Positions 63,653 to 64,000 of a DNA stretch of 64,000 bases are shown piece by piece. The notes under the pieces were generated by a model. That model saw nothing but the letters and a program-made list of their open reading frames with translations. It was not told the DNA's origin and ran no database searches. The stretch lies in the NCBI GenBank assembly GCA_028867785.1, contig JAGWFS010000006.1:1-64000 (forward strand), given 5' to 3'. The position numbers and the translations under genes were made by a program. Positions within the stretch are counted from its first letter, which is position 1. Each line of letters starts with the position of its first letter. The DNA is from Nitrososphaerota archaeon (lineage in GTDB: Archaea > Thermoproteota > Nitrososphaeria > Nitrososphaerales > Nitrosopumilaceae).

Positions 63653-64000
63653 TTGAAGACACTACATCTTTCAATGATAATTGCAATGAGTGTAACAATC
63701 ACAATATTATCATCCTTCTTGTTATTATCTAGAGCAAATGAAAACATTATTTCTATAATACCGTTATTTCAATCAACTCTTAGGTATGGTTATAAGACAT
63801 ATGACCTAGCCCTATTTTCAAACGAGATTAATCAACCAGTTACTTTTGATGGAGTGACATTTGTTTATGAAGGAAATGCAACAATTCATGATGGTCACTG
63901 CAACACACCGTATTATGACCACACTCATCAGTCTCCGACAATGAACTTTAAAGTAACACTGCGAAATGGCACTACCATAAACGAAGATATGTGTTGGCCT
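63653..64000 (+). CDS. Secreted protein, C-terminus cut by window edge
   Basis: My reading gives a frame open to the window edge from a TTG at 63653 or the ATG at 63674. The first part is a hydrophobic signal or anchor (MIIAMSVTITILSSFLLLS). The outer part has TFDGVTFVYEGNATIHDGHC and a His-rich HDGHCNTPYYDHTHQ segment, which might bind metal. No family recognised; the C-terminus is not visible. Confidence 0.5.
   Translation, partial: MKTLHLSMIIAMSVTITILSSFLLLSRANENIISIIPLFQSTLRYGYKTYDLALFSNEINQPVTFDGVTFVYEGNATIHDGHCNTPYYDHTHQSPTMNFKVTLRNGTTINEDMCWP

Overview
This is archaeal DNA, most likely from a Nitrososphaerota (Thaumarchaeota) genome of the ammonia-oxidiser type. The signs are archaeal-only genes (Pelota, GatD/GatE, archaeal L2, a Cdc48 ATPase, an SRP RNA of archaeal form), many genes whose start codon lies about 25-27 bases from a TATA box (leaderless transcripts, often with GTG or TTG starts), and a Rieske / cytochrome b / membrane-anchored blue-copper cluster as in ammonia-oxidising archaea. 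Genus cannot be settled from the sequence alone, and no ammonia monooxygenase gene lies here.

Layout. (1) 1-7.0 kb, minus strand: a type I-B CRISPR-Cas operon, cas8b-cas7-cas5-cas3-cas6-cas1, with cas1 cut by the window edge. No CRISPR array is visible. (2) 7.2-12 kb: accessory-looking DNA with a tyrosine recombinase, tRNA-Arg(TCT), a translationally coupled chain of tiny zinc-ribbon genes, a PDZ membrane protein and a winged-helix regulator. (3) 12-20 kb, minus strand: the electron-transfer operon (Rieske, cytochrome b, cupredoxin) and a secreted, membrane-anchored subtilase with a membrane-anchored partner. (4) 20-26.7 kb: metabolic and small membrane genes (F420:NADP oxidoreductase, split-barrel flavin protein, aminotransferase, tRNA-Arg(TCG), a DUF59-PqqD fusion, mtnA). 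(5) 26.7-42.2 kb: a surface-glycan island, visibly AT-richer in its second half, with nucleotide-sugar enzymes, glycosyltransferases, deacetylases, left-handed beta-helix acyltransferases including an LpxD homologue, a glutaminase-less asparagine-synthase protein, HAD and ATP-grasp proteins, and a wrecked transposase in the middle. (6) 42.4-48 kb: a radical SAM protein resembling tetraether lipid synthase, divergent from a TrmB-DtxR regulator pair, then YjbQ, Pelota and CutA. (7) 48-58.1 kb: site-2 protease, tRNA thiolase, SRP RNA, acylphosphatase, ribosomal protein L2, Cdc48, GatD-GatE, GlnK and tRNA-Leu. (8) 58.2-64 kb: HAD nucleotidase, the DnaJ-DnaK-GrpE chaperone set, a Rossmann protein of unknown role, and a secreted protein cut by the right edge.

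How the genes work together. The Cas proteins would form a Cascade interference complex (Cas8b, Cas7, Cas5, Cas6) with Cas3 as the nuclease-helicase and Cas1 for spacer capture. Rieske, cytochrome b and the copper protein form a complex III-like quinol oxidase with a plastocyanin-like acceptor. The glycan island supplies activated sugars, modifies them (amino, acyl, perhaps amide groups) and transfers them to S-layer or surface glycans. GatD/GatE make Gln-tRNA(Gln). The most interesting unexplained material is the zinc-ribbon micro-operon beside the integrase, the AsnB-like/HAD/ATP-grasp trio, the archaeal LpxD, the DUF59-PqqD fusion, and a GlnK with an unusual T-loop.
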